A stretch of DNA of 64,000 nt from Paractinoplanes durhamensis (GCF_016862175.1 NZ_BOML01000012.1:1-64000), one strand, 5' to 3'. Counted from the stretch's first letter, positions 50,240-61,452 are shown. The notes: generated by a model not told the origin, from the sequence alone. Translations and numbers: made by a program.

Positions 50240-50974
50240 ATGGCGATGCAGCTGGTGCAGGTGAACATGAAGGCGCGCGACGAGGCTGCGCTCGGGCGGT
50301 TCTGGGCGGCGGCGCTCGGCTGGAATCTGTCCAGCGAAGGCCCCGGCGTGATCAATCTGGAGCCGGTGGGGTTCGACTGGCCCGACCCGTCGGCGGTCTG
50401 CATCGACCTGATCAACTCGGCCGAGCCCAAGACGGTGAAGAACCGGGTGCACCTCGACCTCGCCACCACCTCCGCCGAGCATCAGGCCGAGCTGGTCGCC
50501 CGGCTGATCGAGCGCGGTGCGACGCCGGCCGACATCGGCCAGGGGGACGTGCCGTGGACGGTCCTGGCCGACCCGGAGGGCAACGAGTTCTGCGTGCTGG
50601 AGCCGCGGGAGAGATACCGGGACACCGGGCCGATCGCCGCCGTCGTGGTCGACTGCGCGGATCCGCGGGCGATGGCCGGGTTCTGGGGCGAAGCGGTCGA
50701 GTGGACCCGGCACGAGGTGACCGCCGATTACGCGTCGCTGCGGTCGGCCAAGGGCGTCGGGCCGTACCTGGAGTTCCTTCGCGTCGATGAGCCGAAGACG
50801 GTGTGGAACCGCGTGCACCTGGACACCGCGCCGGACCTCGCCGACGACCGGCCGGCCCAGCTGGCCCGGTTGCGGGCGCTCGGCGCCACCGACGTCGACG
50901 ACCACCTGCCGTGGACGATCCTGGCCGACCCGGAGGGCAACGAGTTCTGCGCCCTCGTCCGTCACTCCGCCTGA
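50240..50974 (+). CDS. two-domain VOC (glyoxalase-like) protein
   Basis: 244 residues. Two tandem glyoxalase folds, each with an RFWAAALGW/GFWGEAVEW helix, a NRVHLD strand and an L(P)WT(V/I)LADPEGNEFC ending at residues about 110 and 230. The duplicated PWTxLADPEGNEFC shows internal duplication. Belongs to the VOC subfamily annotated as glyoxalase-like domain; probable metal or small-molecule binder. Follows the LuxR gene by 10 bases. Confidence 0.85.
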   Translation: MAMQLVQVNMKARDEAALGRFWAAALGWNLSSEGPGVINLEPVGFDWPDPSAVCIDLINSAEPKTVKNRVHLDLATTSAEHQAELVARLIERGATPADIGQGDVPWTVLADPEGNEFCVLEPRERYRDTGPIAAVVVDCADPRAMAGFWGEAVEWTRHEVTADYASLRSAKGVGPYLEFLRVDEPKTVWNRVHLDTAPDLADDRPAQLARLRALGATDVDDHLPWTILADPEGNEFCALVRHSA

Positions 50975-50981
50975 GCGCTCC

Positions 50982-51001
50982 GCACCCGCCCGGGCGGGTG
51001 C
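50982..51001. terminator. perfect 20-base palindrome after the VOC gene
   Basis: GCACCCGCCCGGGCGGGTGC is fully self-complementary and begins 7 bases after the stop at 50974. Likely a terminator hairpin without T-run. Confidence 0.5.
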
Positions 51002-51013
51002 CGGCGGCGCAGT

Positions 51014-51063
51014 CGATTGACTGAATCGGGCGGGTTGACCCTGGCCGTAGCGTCATCGATGTT
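51014..51063 (+). promoter_or_regulatory. promoter and dyad upstream of the SDR gene
   Basis: CGATT-GACTG-AATCG (51014-51028) is a perfect inverted repeat. TTGACC (51035-51040) and GATGTT (51058-51063) have 17-base spacing. The ATG at 51090 has a GGTGGGG ribosome site, so this transcript has a normal leader. Confidence 0.4.
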
Positions 51064-51089
51064 GATGCTGACGAGGTAAAGGTGGGGCC

Positions 51090-51857
51090 ATGCAGGGAAA
51101 GACCGCGATCGTGACGGGCGCCAGCAAGGGGATCGGGCTGGCGATCGTCCGGGCCCTGGCCGGAGCGGGCGCGACCGTCCTGGCGGCCGCCCGGACCAGC
51201 ACCCCCGAGCTGGAGACCCTCGCCAAGAGCGGCGACGTGCGCTGGGTGCGGGCCGACCTGAGCGACCCGGCCGCCCCGGCGGCGCTGATCGAGGCGGCCG
51301 GCGGCACGGTCGACGTGCTGGTCAACAACGTCGGCACCGCCCCGGCCCGGCTCGGCGGTTTCCTGTCGGTGACCGACGCCGAGTGGGCGCGGACGATCGA
51401 CCTCAACCTGCTGGCCGCGGTGCGGATGACCCGCGCGGCCCTGCCGTCGATGGTGGAGCGCGGCCACGGTTCGATCGTCACGGTGGCATCGATCAACGCG
51501 CGGTTCTCCGACCCCCTCGTCGTCGACTACAGCGCCGGCAAGGCGGCCCTGGTGTCGTTCTCGAAGTCGATCTCCAAGGAGTTCGGCCCCAAGGGCGTAC
51601 GCGCCAACACGGTCAGCCCCGGCCCGGTCGAGACCGACCTGTGGCTCGGCGGCAACGGCGTGGCCGCCACCGTCTCGGCCGGCGCCGGCACCAAGCCCGA
51701 GGACATCGTCGCGCAGGCGAAGAGCCAGATCCCGAGCGGCAAGTTCTCCACCCCGGACGAGGTGGCCGCGATCGTGCTGTTCCTGGCGAGCGACGCGGCC
51801 GGCAACGTCAACGGCAGCGACTTCGGCATCGACGGCGGCATGCTCCCGACCTGGTGA
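51090..51857 (+). CDS. SDR-family oxidoreductase (FabG-like)
   Basis: 255 residues. Cofactor loop VTGASKGIGLAIV, AARTSTPEL, VNNVGTAPA (variant of NNAG), catalytic Ser before YSAGK (VDYSAGKAALVSFSKSISKEFGPKGVRANTVSPGPVETDLW) and a C-terminus DEVAAIVLFLASDAAGNVNGSDFGIDGG. Closest to 3-oxoacyl-ACP reductase-like SDRs; NADP(H)-dependent. Substrate unknown. Confidence 0.87.
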   Translation: MQGKTAIVTGASKGIGLAIVRALAGAGATVLAAARTSTPELETLAKSGDVRWVRADLSDPAAPAALIEAAGGTVDVLVNNVGTAPARLGGFLSVTDAEWARTIDLNLLAAVRMTRAALPSMVERGHGSIVTVASINARFSDPLVVDYSAGKAALVSFSKSISKEFGPKGVRANTVSPGPVETDLWLGGNGVAATVSAGAGTKPEDIVAQAKSQIPSGKFSTPDEVAAIVLFLASDAAGNVNGSDFGIDGGMLPTW

Positions 51858-51875
51858 GGTGCGCCGCCCGGCACA

Positions 51876-52409
51876 ATGGCTGCCATGCGGAGGTGGCGGG
51901 GTCACGCCATCATCGAGCAGTACGTCACCGCGGTGCTTCGTAGTGGGCACTATTCGCCGGTGCGAATGCGGCGCTGGCTGCAGCGGACGCCGGCACACAT
52001 ATACAGGGTGCGGTGGCCCTGGCACTACCAGCTTGTCCTGCTGGGCGAAACCTCGCTCTACGCCTACCGCTGGGTGCTGCTCCCCGGCTTCCTGGCCGGG
52101 TTGACCCTCGCCGGCGTAGCTGTGCCGCTGACCGTCGAGCTCTTGCATGCTGCTGGCTCGCCTCCACGGTCCAGCACCTGACCGGTCCGAACTGGGCGTT
52201 GGTGACGCTCGGGGTGGTGGTGGCGTCCACCCGTCGGGATCGAGGAGTTCGGTGTCTGGCTGTTGGCGGTCGCGTTCGGCATACTGCCGCCCCGCCCGCG
52301 GAAGTTTTTTGCGCAGGCCGCCGACTGCGGCCTGATGATCCGTGACGGCGAGGGTTACCGGTTCCTGCACGCCGAGATCTACGACTACTTCAGGTCGTCG
52401 GGTCGCTGA
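51876..52409 (+). pseudogene. decayed STAND/membrane protein remnant in three frames
   Basis: Three frames carry protein-like fragments in order: SLYAYRWVLLPGFLAGLTLAGVAV (from ATG 51876), STVQHLTGPNWALVTLGVVVAS, and finally FGVWLLAVAFGILPPRPRKFF followed by CGLMIRDGEGYRFLHAEIYDYF, ending at TGA 52407-52409. The last motif (GYxFLHxxxxDYF) is the usual end of NACHT/STAND ATPase or membrane regions in actinobacteria. At least two frameshifts separate the pieces. No functional product is expected. Confidence 0.4.
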
Positions 52410-52848
52410 GCGGCCGGGCCAGCAGTTGGCGTCCCTCGTCGACGAAACCGTCCGCCCGGTAATAGCGGAACAGATGCGACGCGTCCGTCCCGTTCGGGGC
52501 CACCACGAGCTCCAGCTGGGCCGCCCCGATCCCGGTCGCCCAGGCGGCACTGTCCTCGATGAGTGAAGCGGCCAGCCCACGCCGCCGGAAGTCCGGCGCG
52601 ACGTAAAGGTCCTCCAGCTCGGCGATCAGCCCGTTCTCCAGGCCGTAACTGGACGTGCTGATCGCGAACGCGACGACCGCCCCGCCCGACGCAATCACCG
52701 CCACGTGCGCGGCGTCGCTGCCGAGCAGGTGCTCCAGGTGGGCGGCGAGGCGGGAGCGGGGCGTCGCGAACCCGTCCTCGGCGTAGAAGTCGACGGCGAG
52801 GGCCAGGACGGCGTCGAAATCGCCGGGAACGGCTGTCCGCAACGTCAT
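52390..52848 (-). CDS. GNAT-family N-acetyltransferase
   Basis: 152 residues from ATG 52848, overlapping the preceding stop (ATGA). Motif A LEDLYVAPDFRRRGLAASLIEDSAAWA and motif B ELVVAPNGTDASHLFRYYRADGF. The N-terminus (MTLRTAVPGDFDAVLALAVDFYAEDG) and C-terminus are complete. Substrate unknown. Last gene of an operon with two nucleotidyltransferase genes. Confidence 0.82.
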   Translation of the reverse strand: MTLRTAVPGDFDAVLALAVDFYAEDGFATPRSRLAAHLEHLLGSDAAHVAVIASGGAVVAFAISTSSYGLENGLIAELEDLYVAPDFRRRGLAASLIEDSAAWATGIGAAQLELVVAPNGTDASHLFRYYRADGFVDEGRQLLARPLSDPTT

Positions 52849-53148
52849 GCCGGTTCTCCCACGGTGGACAGGCGGGTGTGGACCACGAGGTCGTGCAGGG
52901 CCTCGACGGCCGACTCGGAAGCCGCCGCGGGGAGCGGCGATGAATCCCGCGCCTCCTCCAGCGCGGCACGGCCCGCTGCGCAGCCCGAGCACCTCGGCCG
53001 CCGGCAACAGGTGCGCCGCCCGCACGTCGAGGTCGGAGTCGACCGACGCGAACCCGTACAGATGCGCCCCGCTGACGGTCGCGAAGATCAAGGGGTAGGG
53101 GAGTGCGTGCGCGGTCTCGGCGGCCCACTCCGGCACGTCGATGGTCAT
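52845..53148 (-). pseudogene. nucleotidyltransferase gene with internal deletion
   Basis: Starts at ATG 53148 (overlapping the upstream TGA) with an intact N-terminus: PLIFATVSGAHLYGFASVDSDLDVRAAHLLPAAEVLGLRSG, including the GxxxYG...SDLD signature of YcgL/NTase_9 proteins. Immediately after, in another frame, comes a C-terminal helix (ALEEARDSSPLPAAASESAVEALHDLVVHTRLSTVGEPA) that ends at TGA 52845-52847, exactly overlapping the GNAT start. About 140 central residues are missing. Comparison with the neighbouring intact relative shows what was lost. Confidence 0.6.
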
Positions 53149-53819
53149 GTCAACCCCCTTTCCCGTACGTCGTAAAGCAGTTGATCTATGACAGAGGTGC
53201 CCGGGGACGAGGGCAGTGAGGTCGCCTCCGCGGCCGCGGCCAGCTCCTCCTGCAGGGAAGCGGCCCACGACGTGATCGAATCCCACGGGACCTCGCCGCG
53301 CTTGACCGCCAGGAGCTGATCGCGCCACGGGCGCACGTCGAGCAGGATCTCCCCGGTGCGCAGCACGTGGGCGCCCGCCATCAGCAGCCGCAGCATGTGC
53401 ATGGCCTGTTTGTGGTTGGTCTCGCCGGTGCGCTCCCGGCGGGCGTCGACCCGGGCGAGCTGGTCCCGGGCGTACGCCCCGTAGGTGTCCGCGACGCGGC
53501 GGGACAGGAACGCGTCGCGTACCGCAAGCAGGGCTTTTCCGTCGGGGTTGATCTTCTCGATCAGCGGGGACCAGAGCACTTCGAGGACGGTCGGGTTGGC
53601 CTGCAGGGCGAGCACGCAGAACCGTTCGATCTCCCACGAGAACTGCTCCGCAAGGGGGCCGTCGAGGTGGGTGGGCGGCTTGTCGAGGGCCCAGAAGCTG
53701 CGGGTCGGGGCGGCGAACACGCCACGGCGGTCGTGGTCGGAGCCGGGGCCGTCAAGTCCGTAGGCCCGGGATCCGACCACGACCGCGAGGATCGTGTGCT
53801 GCTCGACCAACTCGTTCAC
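53145..53819 (-). CDS. nucleotidyltransferase (YcgL/PF10127-like)
   Basis: 224 residues from GTG 53819. Signature VVVGSRAYGLDGPGSDHDRRGVFAAPTRSFW (GSxxYG...SDxD), then EQFSWEIERFCVLALQANPTVLEVLWSP and a helical C-terminal half with NHKQAMHMLRLLMAGAHVL. The family has a polymerase-beta fold; the target (protein, tRNA or antibiotic) is unknown. Coupled by a 4-base overlap to a degraded relative. Confidence 0.75.
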   Translation of the reverse strand: MNELVEQHTILAVVVGSRAYGLDGPGSDHDRRGVFAAPTRSFWALDKPPTHLDGPLAEQFSWEIERFCVLALQANPTVLEVLWSPLIEKINPDGKALLAVRDAFLSRRVADTYGAYARDQLARVDARRERTGETNHKQAMHMLRLLMAGAHVLRTGEILLDVRPWRDQLLAVKRGEVPWDSITSWAASLQEELAAAAEATSLPSSPGTSVIDQLLYDVRERGLT

Positions 53820-53860
53820 GCGGGCGACGCTACCGGCCGGCCCGCGCGGGATCAGCCGAA

Positions 53861-54862
53861 TTACCGGTCGAGGACGGTCCCGTCGATCTCGTCCAGTTCC
53901 GCGTCGGTCAGCGGCAGGTTGGCCAGGGCGGCGACGTTGTTCTCCAGCTGGCCGACGCTGCTCGCGCCGATGATCAGGCTGGTCATCCGCTCGTCGCGCA
54001 GCGCCCACGCCAGGGCCATCTGGGCGAGCGACTGGCCGCGCCGCTTGGCGATGTCGTTGAGCGCGTGGATGCGGCCCATCGTCTTGTCATCGAGGTTGCT
54101 CTCGTTGAGGAAGACGCTGGTGCGCACCCGCGAGTCCGCCGGGATGCCGCCCAGGTAGCGGTCGGTGAGCAGACCCTGCTGCAGCGGGCTGAACGCGATG
54201 CACCCGGCGCCGGCCTCGTGGAGAGTGTCGAGGAGGTTGTCGCGCTCGATCCAGCGGTTCAGGATCGAGTACGAGGGCTGGTGGATCAGCAACGGCGTAC
54301 CCAGCTCCCGCAGGATCTTCGCGGCCGCGGCGGTCTGCTCGGAGCTGTAGTTGCTCAGGCCGACGTAGAGGGCCTTGCCGCTGCGGACGATCGCGTCCAG
54401 CGCCGACATGGTCTCCTCGAGCGGGGTGTCCGGGTCGGGCCGGTGGTGGTAGAAGACGTCCACGTAGTCGAGGCCGAGCCGCCCCAGCGACTGATCGAGC
54501 GAGCTGACCAGGTATTTCCGGGAGCCCCATTCGCCGTACGGTCCCTCCCACATGTGGTAGCCGGCCTTGGTCGACACGACGATCTCGTCCCGGTAGGGCT
54601 TGAGGTCGGTCGCGAGCAGGCGGCCGAAGTTCGACTCGGCGCTGCCCGGCGGCGGGCCGTAGTTGTTGGCCAGGTCGAAGTGGGTGACGCCCAGGTCGAA
54701 GGCGCGGCGCACGATGTCGCGCTGGGTTCCGAGCGGGCGGGTGTCGCCGAAGTTGTGCCAGAGGCCGAGCGAGATGGCGGGCAGCTTGAGGCCGCTACGA
54801 CCGGCGCGCCGGTAGGTCATCGAGTCGTAGCGCTGCTGCGCGGGGGTGTAGGTCACATACAC
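53861..54862 (-). CDS. aldo/keto reductase, YghZ/GpR-like
   Basis: 333 residues (GTG 54862; GTG 54856 sits 6 bases after a TAGGGT hexamer). TIM-barrel AKR with catalytic Asp and Tyr in FDLANNYGPPPGSAE, Lys in VSTKAGYHMWEGPYGEWGSRKYL, His in YVDVFYHHRPDPDTPLEE. The GPPPGSAE insertion and SRKYLVSSLDQSL match L-glyceraldehyde-3-phosphate reductase (YghZ). NADPH-dependent detoxification of methylglyoxal or related aldehydes is the family role. Confidence 0.88.
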   Translation of the reverse strand: MYVTYTPAQQRYDSMTYRRAGRSGLKLPAISLGLWHNFGDTRPLGTQRDIVRRAFDLGVTHFDLANNYGPPPGSAESNFGRLLATDLKPYRDEIVVSTKAGYHMWEGPYGEWGSRKYLVSSLDQSLGRLGLDYVDVFYHHRPDPDTPLEETMSALDAIVRSGKALYVGLSNYSSEQTAAAAKILRELGTPLLIHQPSYSILNRWIERDNLLDTLHEAGAGCIAFSPLQQGLLTDRYLGGIPADSRVRTSVFLNESNLDDKTMGRIHALNDIAKRRGQSLAQMALAWALRDERMTSLIIGASSVGQLENNVAALANLPLTDAELDEIDGTVLDR

Positions 54863-54911
54863 ACCCTAGGGATACCGATTTGAAACAAGGTCACTGGTAG
54901 TTTGGGTGCCA

Positions 54912-54999
54912 GCCATGCGGGAGAGTCCAACCTCCCCAGGTTGGCGCCGAAGGGGCAAATCCTCCCCGGAACCTCTCAGGCACAACGGACCGTGTGGGC
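54912..54999 (+). promoter_or_regulatory. glycine riboswitch, single aptamer
   Basis: Consensus elements of the gcv aptamer appear in order: GCGGGAGAGTCC, CGCCGAAGGGGCAA, CCTCTCAGGCA, GGACCG. The closing P1 helix is CCATGCGG (54913-54920) with CCGTGTGG (54990-54997). The expression platform follows: GGGGAGG/CCTCTCC hairpin near 55040-55070 and the AGGAG ribosome site at about 55073. Only one clear aptamer is seen, followed by gcvP. Control probably acts on glycine-dependent readthrough or ribosome-site access. Confidence 0.85.
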
Positions 55000-55083
55000 T
55001 ACGCGACTCTGAAATACCTGCTGCTCGGGTGGGTATGACAGAGGGGGAGGCCGCCTTCAGCGACCTCTCCTTTAGGAGCCGCC

Positions 55084-57888
<2,805 letters not shown>

Positions 57889-57896
57889 CGGTGTGC

Positions 57897-57931
57897 CCCG
57901 GTGCCGGCGGCGGGTTGCCGGCGGCACCGGG
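57897..57931 (+). terminator. GC hairpin after gcvP
   Basis: CCCGGTGCC (57897-57905) pairs with GGCACCGGG (57923-57931), with further pairing inside the loop. It starts 9 bases after the gcvP stop; no T-run. Confidence 0.6.
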
Positions 57932-58030
57932 ACGCTCACCGGAAAGCACCCGCGGACTTGCTGAAGGTGGCGGGGCGAGTGCCGAGTTTCACGGTCGGAC
58001 GTATCAACCCGACCGATCGAGGTATCCCCG

Positions 58031-59626
58031 GTGCCGAAATTCCGCCTGCTGGCCGACCGTCGCGTCGGCACGAAGATCATGATTGCGGTCGGCGTCGTCG
58101 CCGGCTTCGGCATGATCGACGGTGGCTATGCCCTGACCAGCCTTGCCGCCACGAACGACCAGGTCAAGGCGGTCTACGGGCACAACCAGGAGCTGAAGAC
58201 CATCGGCAACCTGCGGGCCGCGGTCAACCGCGCGTGGCTCGGCCTCGACGACTACTTCCTGGCCACCACGACCGCCGGGCGGACCGCCGCGAAGACCGCG
58301 ATCGACACCGCGGACACCCAGGTCATCGGCTACGCGTCCGAGTACGAGGCGTACTCGCTCGGCAGCGGCGCCCGCACCGCGGTCGACTCGTTCCAGGTCG
58401 GCTGGAAGTCCTACGACACGCTCACCGCCTCCACGCTGCTGCCGCTGGCCGCGGCCGGGAACACCGCCGGGGTCGCCGCGGCCCGCACCGGCGACCTGGC
58501 GACCGTGCAGAAGGCCGTCCGCGCCGACCTGACCTCCCTCGCCGACCTCACCACGGCGGCCGGCGCCGAGCAGATGACCACCGCCGAGGACCGTTACCAG
58601 TCGACCAAGGGCTGGGTGCTCGGCCTCGTCATCGGCAGCACCATCCTCGCCGTCGGCCTGGCCCTGGCCACCGCGCGGCTGATCGTGAAGCCGCTGTCCC
58701 GCTGCGTGGCGGCCCTCGAGCGGATCGGCAAGGGTGACCTGACCGCCCGGGTCGAGGTCGACAGCAACGACGAGGTGGGCCGGATGTCGGCCGCGCTGAA
58801 CCACACCGCCGCGGCGGTGGGCGGCATGGTCGGCCGCATCCAGGACAGCTCCACCATGCTGGCGTCGGCCTCCGAGGAACTGTCCGCGGTGTCGCTGCAG
58901 CTGTCCGCCTCGGCCGAGGAGACGTCCGCGCAGGTCGGCACCGTGTCCGAGGCGGCCGGCCGGGTCTCGCTCAACGTGCAGACCGTGTCGGCCGGCGCCG
59001 ACGAGATGGGCGTCTCGATCCGGGAGATCGCCAACAACGCCAACGAGGCAGCCTCGGTGGCCGGTGATGCCGCCCGCACCGCGGAGACCACCAACGCGAG
59101 TGTCGCCCGGCTGGGGGACGCCTCCAGCCAGATCGGCACGGTCGTCGCGCTGATCACCTCGATCGCCGAGCAGACCAACCTGCTCGCCCTCAACGCCACC
59201 ATCGAGGCGGCCCGGGCCGGGGAGGCCGGCAAGGGCTTCGCGGTGGTCGCCTCCGAGGTGAAGGATCTCGCCCAGGAGACCGCCCGGGCCACCCAGGAGA
59301 TCACCGCGCAGGTGTCGGCGATCCAGGCGGAGAGCGGCAACGCGGTCAACGCGATCGCGCAGATCGGCTCGGTCATCACGACCATCAGCGACTACACGAC
59401 GACGATCGCGGCCGCGGTCGAGGAGCAGACGGCCACCACGGCCGAGATCTCCCGCAGCGTCGGGCACGCGGCCGAGGGCACGTCCAGCATCGCCGAGACG
59501 ATCGCCGGGGTGGCCGAGGCGGCCCGGCAGGTGACCGACGGAGCCACCGAGACCCAGCAGACCGCCGCGGAGCTGGCCCGCACGGCCGCCGAGCTGCAGG
59601 CGACGGTGGCGGCGTACCAGATCTGA
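58031..59626 (+). CDS. methyl-accepting chemotaxis protein
   Basis: 531 residues from GTG 58031. Membrane segments at about 17-36 and 200-220 enclose a 165-residue four-helix-bundle sensor domain. A HAMP domain (LIVKPLSRCVAALERIGKGDLTARVEV) follows, then the coiled-coil signalling domain with hairpin tip ITSIAEQTNLLALNATIEAARAGEAGKGFAVVASEVKDLA. No CheW-binding pentapeptide at the C-terminus. Che proteins are not in the window; motile zoospores of Actinoplanes use such receptors. Confidence 0.9.
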   Translation: MPKFRLLADRRVGTKIMIAVGVVAGFGMIDGGYALTSLAATNDQVKAVYGHNQELKTIGNLRAAVNRAWLGLDDYFLATTTAGRTAAKTAIDTADTQVIGYASEYEAYSLGSGARTAVDSFQVGWKSYDTLTASTLLPLAAAGNTAGVAAARTGDLATVQKAVRADLTSLADLTTAAGAEQMTTAEDRYQSTKGWVLGLVIGSTILAVGLALATARLIVKPLSRCVAALERIGKGDLTARVEVDSNDEVGRMSAALNHTAAAVGGMVGRIQDSSTMLASASEELSAVSLQLSASAEETSAQVGTVSEAAGRVSLNVQTVSAGADEMGVSIREIANNANEAASVAGDAARTAETTNASVARLGDASSQIGTVVALITSIAEQTNLLALNATIEAARAGEAGKGFAVVASEVKDLAQETARATQEITAQVSAIQAESGNAVNAIAQIGSVITTISDYTTTIAAAVEEQTATTAEISRSVGHAAEGTSSIAETIAGVAEAARQVTDGATETQQTAAELARTAAELQATVAAYQI

Positions 59627-59688
59627 CAGCGCCACCGGGGCTCAGCGCGGGTGGCCGGATCTGATTTCATGGTGCGGCGGGGGCCTTT

Positions 59689-59808
59689 TCACCCGGCGCG
59701 GGCCTGGATGAGGCCGCACGGGATCGGCGCCCGCCGCGTGTCGTCGTTGTTCGCGGGGTCGGACTCGTTACTGACGGTGATGGGCTCGGCGTTGAGCTTC
59801 TGAGTCAC
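59689..59808 (-). CDS. candidate small ORF (39 residues), hypothetical
   Basis: GTG 59808 to TGA 59689 encodes a 39-residue hydrophilic peptide, beginning VTQKLNAEPITVSNESDP and ending PCGLIQARAG. Third positions are nearly all G/C, as in real genes of this genome, and one Cys lies 9 residues from the end. No ribosome site is visible and no family recognised. It fills part of the gap 59627-59879, otherwise empty. It could be a precursor or stress peptide, or chance. Confidence 0.3.
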   Translation of the reverse strand: MTQKLNAEPITVSNESDPANNDDTRRAPIPCGLIQARAG

Positions 59809-59879
59809 GCGGCTACTGTGCGTAGCGGCGGCGGGCTCAGGCCGGGCGGCGACGATGCCGTCGGGCGGGTCCGGCCCGG

Positions 59880-60080
59880 TCAGGCCGCGAGGGCGTGCCG
59901 GGCGGGGCCGCGGTGCGGTGCGATCATCGTGCCGTCCGGCAGGATCTCACCGGTGTCCTCGAAGACGATGACGCCGTTGCAGAGAAGGCTCCAGCCTTGC
60001 TCGGGGAAGGCGGCGAGAATGCGGGCCGCTTCCCGATCGATGGCTTCGGCGCTGGGACAGGGGGTTTGGTGCTGGCACAT
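59880..60080 (-). CDS. DUF5999 family protein
   Basis: 66 residues from ATG 60080, the start of the family (MCQHQTPCPSAEAIDREAARILAAFPEQGWSLLCNGVIVFEDTGEILPDGTMIAPHR). An upstream in-frame start would add a tail not seen in the family. DUF5999 is short, widespread in Streptomyces-like actinobacteria and of unknown role; two Cys and His near the N-terminus may bind metal. Confidence 0.85.
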   Translation of the reverse strand: MCQHQTPCPSAEAIDREAARILAAFPEQGWSLLCNGVIVFEDTGEILPDGTMIAPHRGPARHALAA

Positions 60081-60180
60081 CTGGGGTCTCCGGTCAGGGG
60101 GCGGTGTGTGACGATTCACAACGACGGTGACGGACGTTACCTCAATCCGAACGACGGCGGATTGCGCGGGTGACGGCGTT

Positions 60181-60208
60181 CCATTGAAAGAATCCTCGGT
60201 TCCAATGG
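60181..60208 (+). promoter_or_regulatory. inverted repeat spanning the pabB-like start codon
   Basis: CCATTGAA (60181-60188) and TTCCAATGG (60200-60208) are complementary over 8 bases with one mismatch or bulge; ATG 60205 is in the right arm. It could be a translational hairpin hiding the start, or an operator. Alternatively, the true start may lie elsewhere. Confidence 0.3.
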
Positions 60209-61452
60209 TCCACGAAACCCCGCTTGCCGACCACTTCCCGACACCTCCTTCGGGTTCACTTCCGGGTGCTCCGGCGTCCTGCCAGGGCCGTCACCGTGCG
60301 TTAACAGCATTCGAATGGTTCTGCTGTGACGGTGGTGACCCTGCGAAGCTTGTCGCCGAGTTCCTCGCCGGCAACGGACTGGACGTGCGAAACATTGGCC
60401 GAACGGCCACCCAGGTTCACCCGACCGGTGCTGGCAGTCTCTGCGGCGCGGCACTCTACGTGTCCGCGGCCGCCGGTTCCGTAATGGCCGGTGGCCCATC
60501 CGGGCCGCCCACTCCGGTGCCCGCGATCCCGGATGTCTACGCCGTGGTCCACGTCCATACCGCCGATGGTGCGCCATCGGTGCAATCACCCGCCCAAGCG
60601 CACAAGTCCGGCGAATGGCGGCCGGGTGATCAAGGGCTCGGCGAGTGGTGGCTCGGCGAGTGGGCGCCGAGCTGGACGCCCAAGGAGCACGCGGCCGCCG
60701 TCGACGCGGTCCGGGAGGCGATCGGCCGCGGTGACGTGTATCAGGTCAACGTCGTGGGGCACGCCAGTGCGCCGTACCGGGGCGATCCGGCGGCGGCGCT
60801 GCGCCGGGTGGCCGCGCTGCCCGGCGCCCGCTACGGCGGCGTGCTGACCGGCGACGGCTGGGCCCTGGCGACCGCCTCCCCGGAGACGCTGGTCGAGGTG
60901 CGCGGCGGCCGGGTCATCACCCGGCCGATCAAGGGCACCCGGCCGGCCACCGAGCAGGGCCGCCGCGAGCTGCTCGCCTCGGCCAAGGAGCGGGCCGAAC
61001 ACGTGATGATCGTCGACCTCGAACGCAACGACCTGGCCCGGCTGCCCGCACTGGGCCCGGTCACGGTCGACGAACTGTTCGCGGTCCGCCGCTGGGTGAA
61101 CCTGTGGCAGGCCGAGTCGGTGGTCTCCGCCCCGATCGTGGCCCCGCTGGACCTCGCCGACCTGCTGCGCGCGGTCTGCCCCGGCGGCTCGGTGACCGGC
61201 GCGCCCAAGCTGGCCGCCCTGGCCGAGATCAACGCCCTGGAGCCGGTGGGCCGGGGCGTGAGCATGGGCGGCGTCGGCTGGGTCGCCCCCGACTACCTGG
61301 ATCTGGGCCTGAGCATCCGCACGGTGGCCGTCGACGGTGAGCGGGTGCATGCCTGGGCCGGCGGCGGCATCACCTGGGACAGCGACCCCACCGCCGAGGT
61401 CGAGGAGGCCGCCGCCAAGGCGGCGCCCATCCGTGCGGCGCTCGCCGCATAG
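60205..61452 (+). CDS. pabB: aminodeoxychorismate synthase component I-like (PabB)
   Basis: 415 residues from ATG 60205; the frame is open to 60127. The N-terminal part is unlike conserved domains; the chorismate-binding domain runs from about residue 150: VREAIGRGDVYQVNVV, ATASPETLVEVRGGRVITRPIKGTRPAT, VMIVDLERNDLAR, VCPGGSVTGAPKLAALAEINALEP, AGGGITWDSDPTAEVEE. Lys and Glu of the active site are present. It makes 4-amino-4-deoxychorismate for folate, or a secondary-metabolite precursor. One TTA codon at 60301-60303. pabA is not adjacent. Confidence 0.82.
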   Translation: MVHETPLADHFPTPPSGSLPGAPASCQGRHRALTAFEWFCCDGGDPAKLVAEFLAGNGLDVRNIGRTATQVHPTGAGSLCGAALYVSAAAGSVMAGGPSGPPTPVPAIPDVYAVVHVHTADGAPSVQSPAQAHKSGEWRPGDQGLGEWWLGEWAPSWTPKEHAAAVDAVREAIGRGDVYQVNVVGHASAPYRGDPAAALRRVAALPGARYGGVLTGDGWALATASPETLVEVRGGRVITRPIKGTRPATEQGRRELLASAKERAEHVMIVDLERNDLARLPALGPVTVDELFAVRRWVNLWQAESVVSAPIVAPLDLADLLRAVCPGGSVTGAPKLAALAEINALEPVGRGVSMGGVGWVAPDYLDLGLSIRTVAVDGERVHAWAGGGITWDSDPTAEVEEAAAKAAPIRAALAA

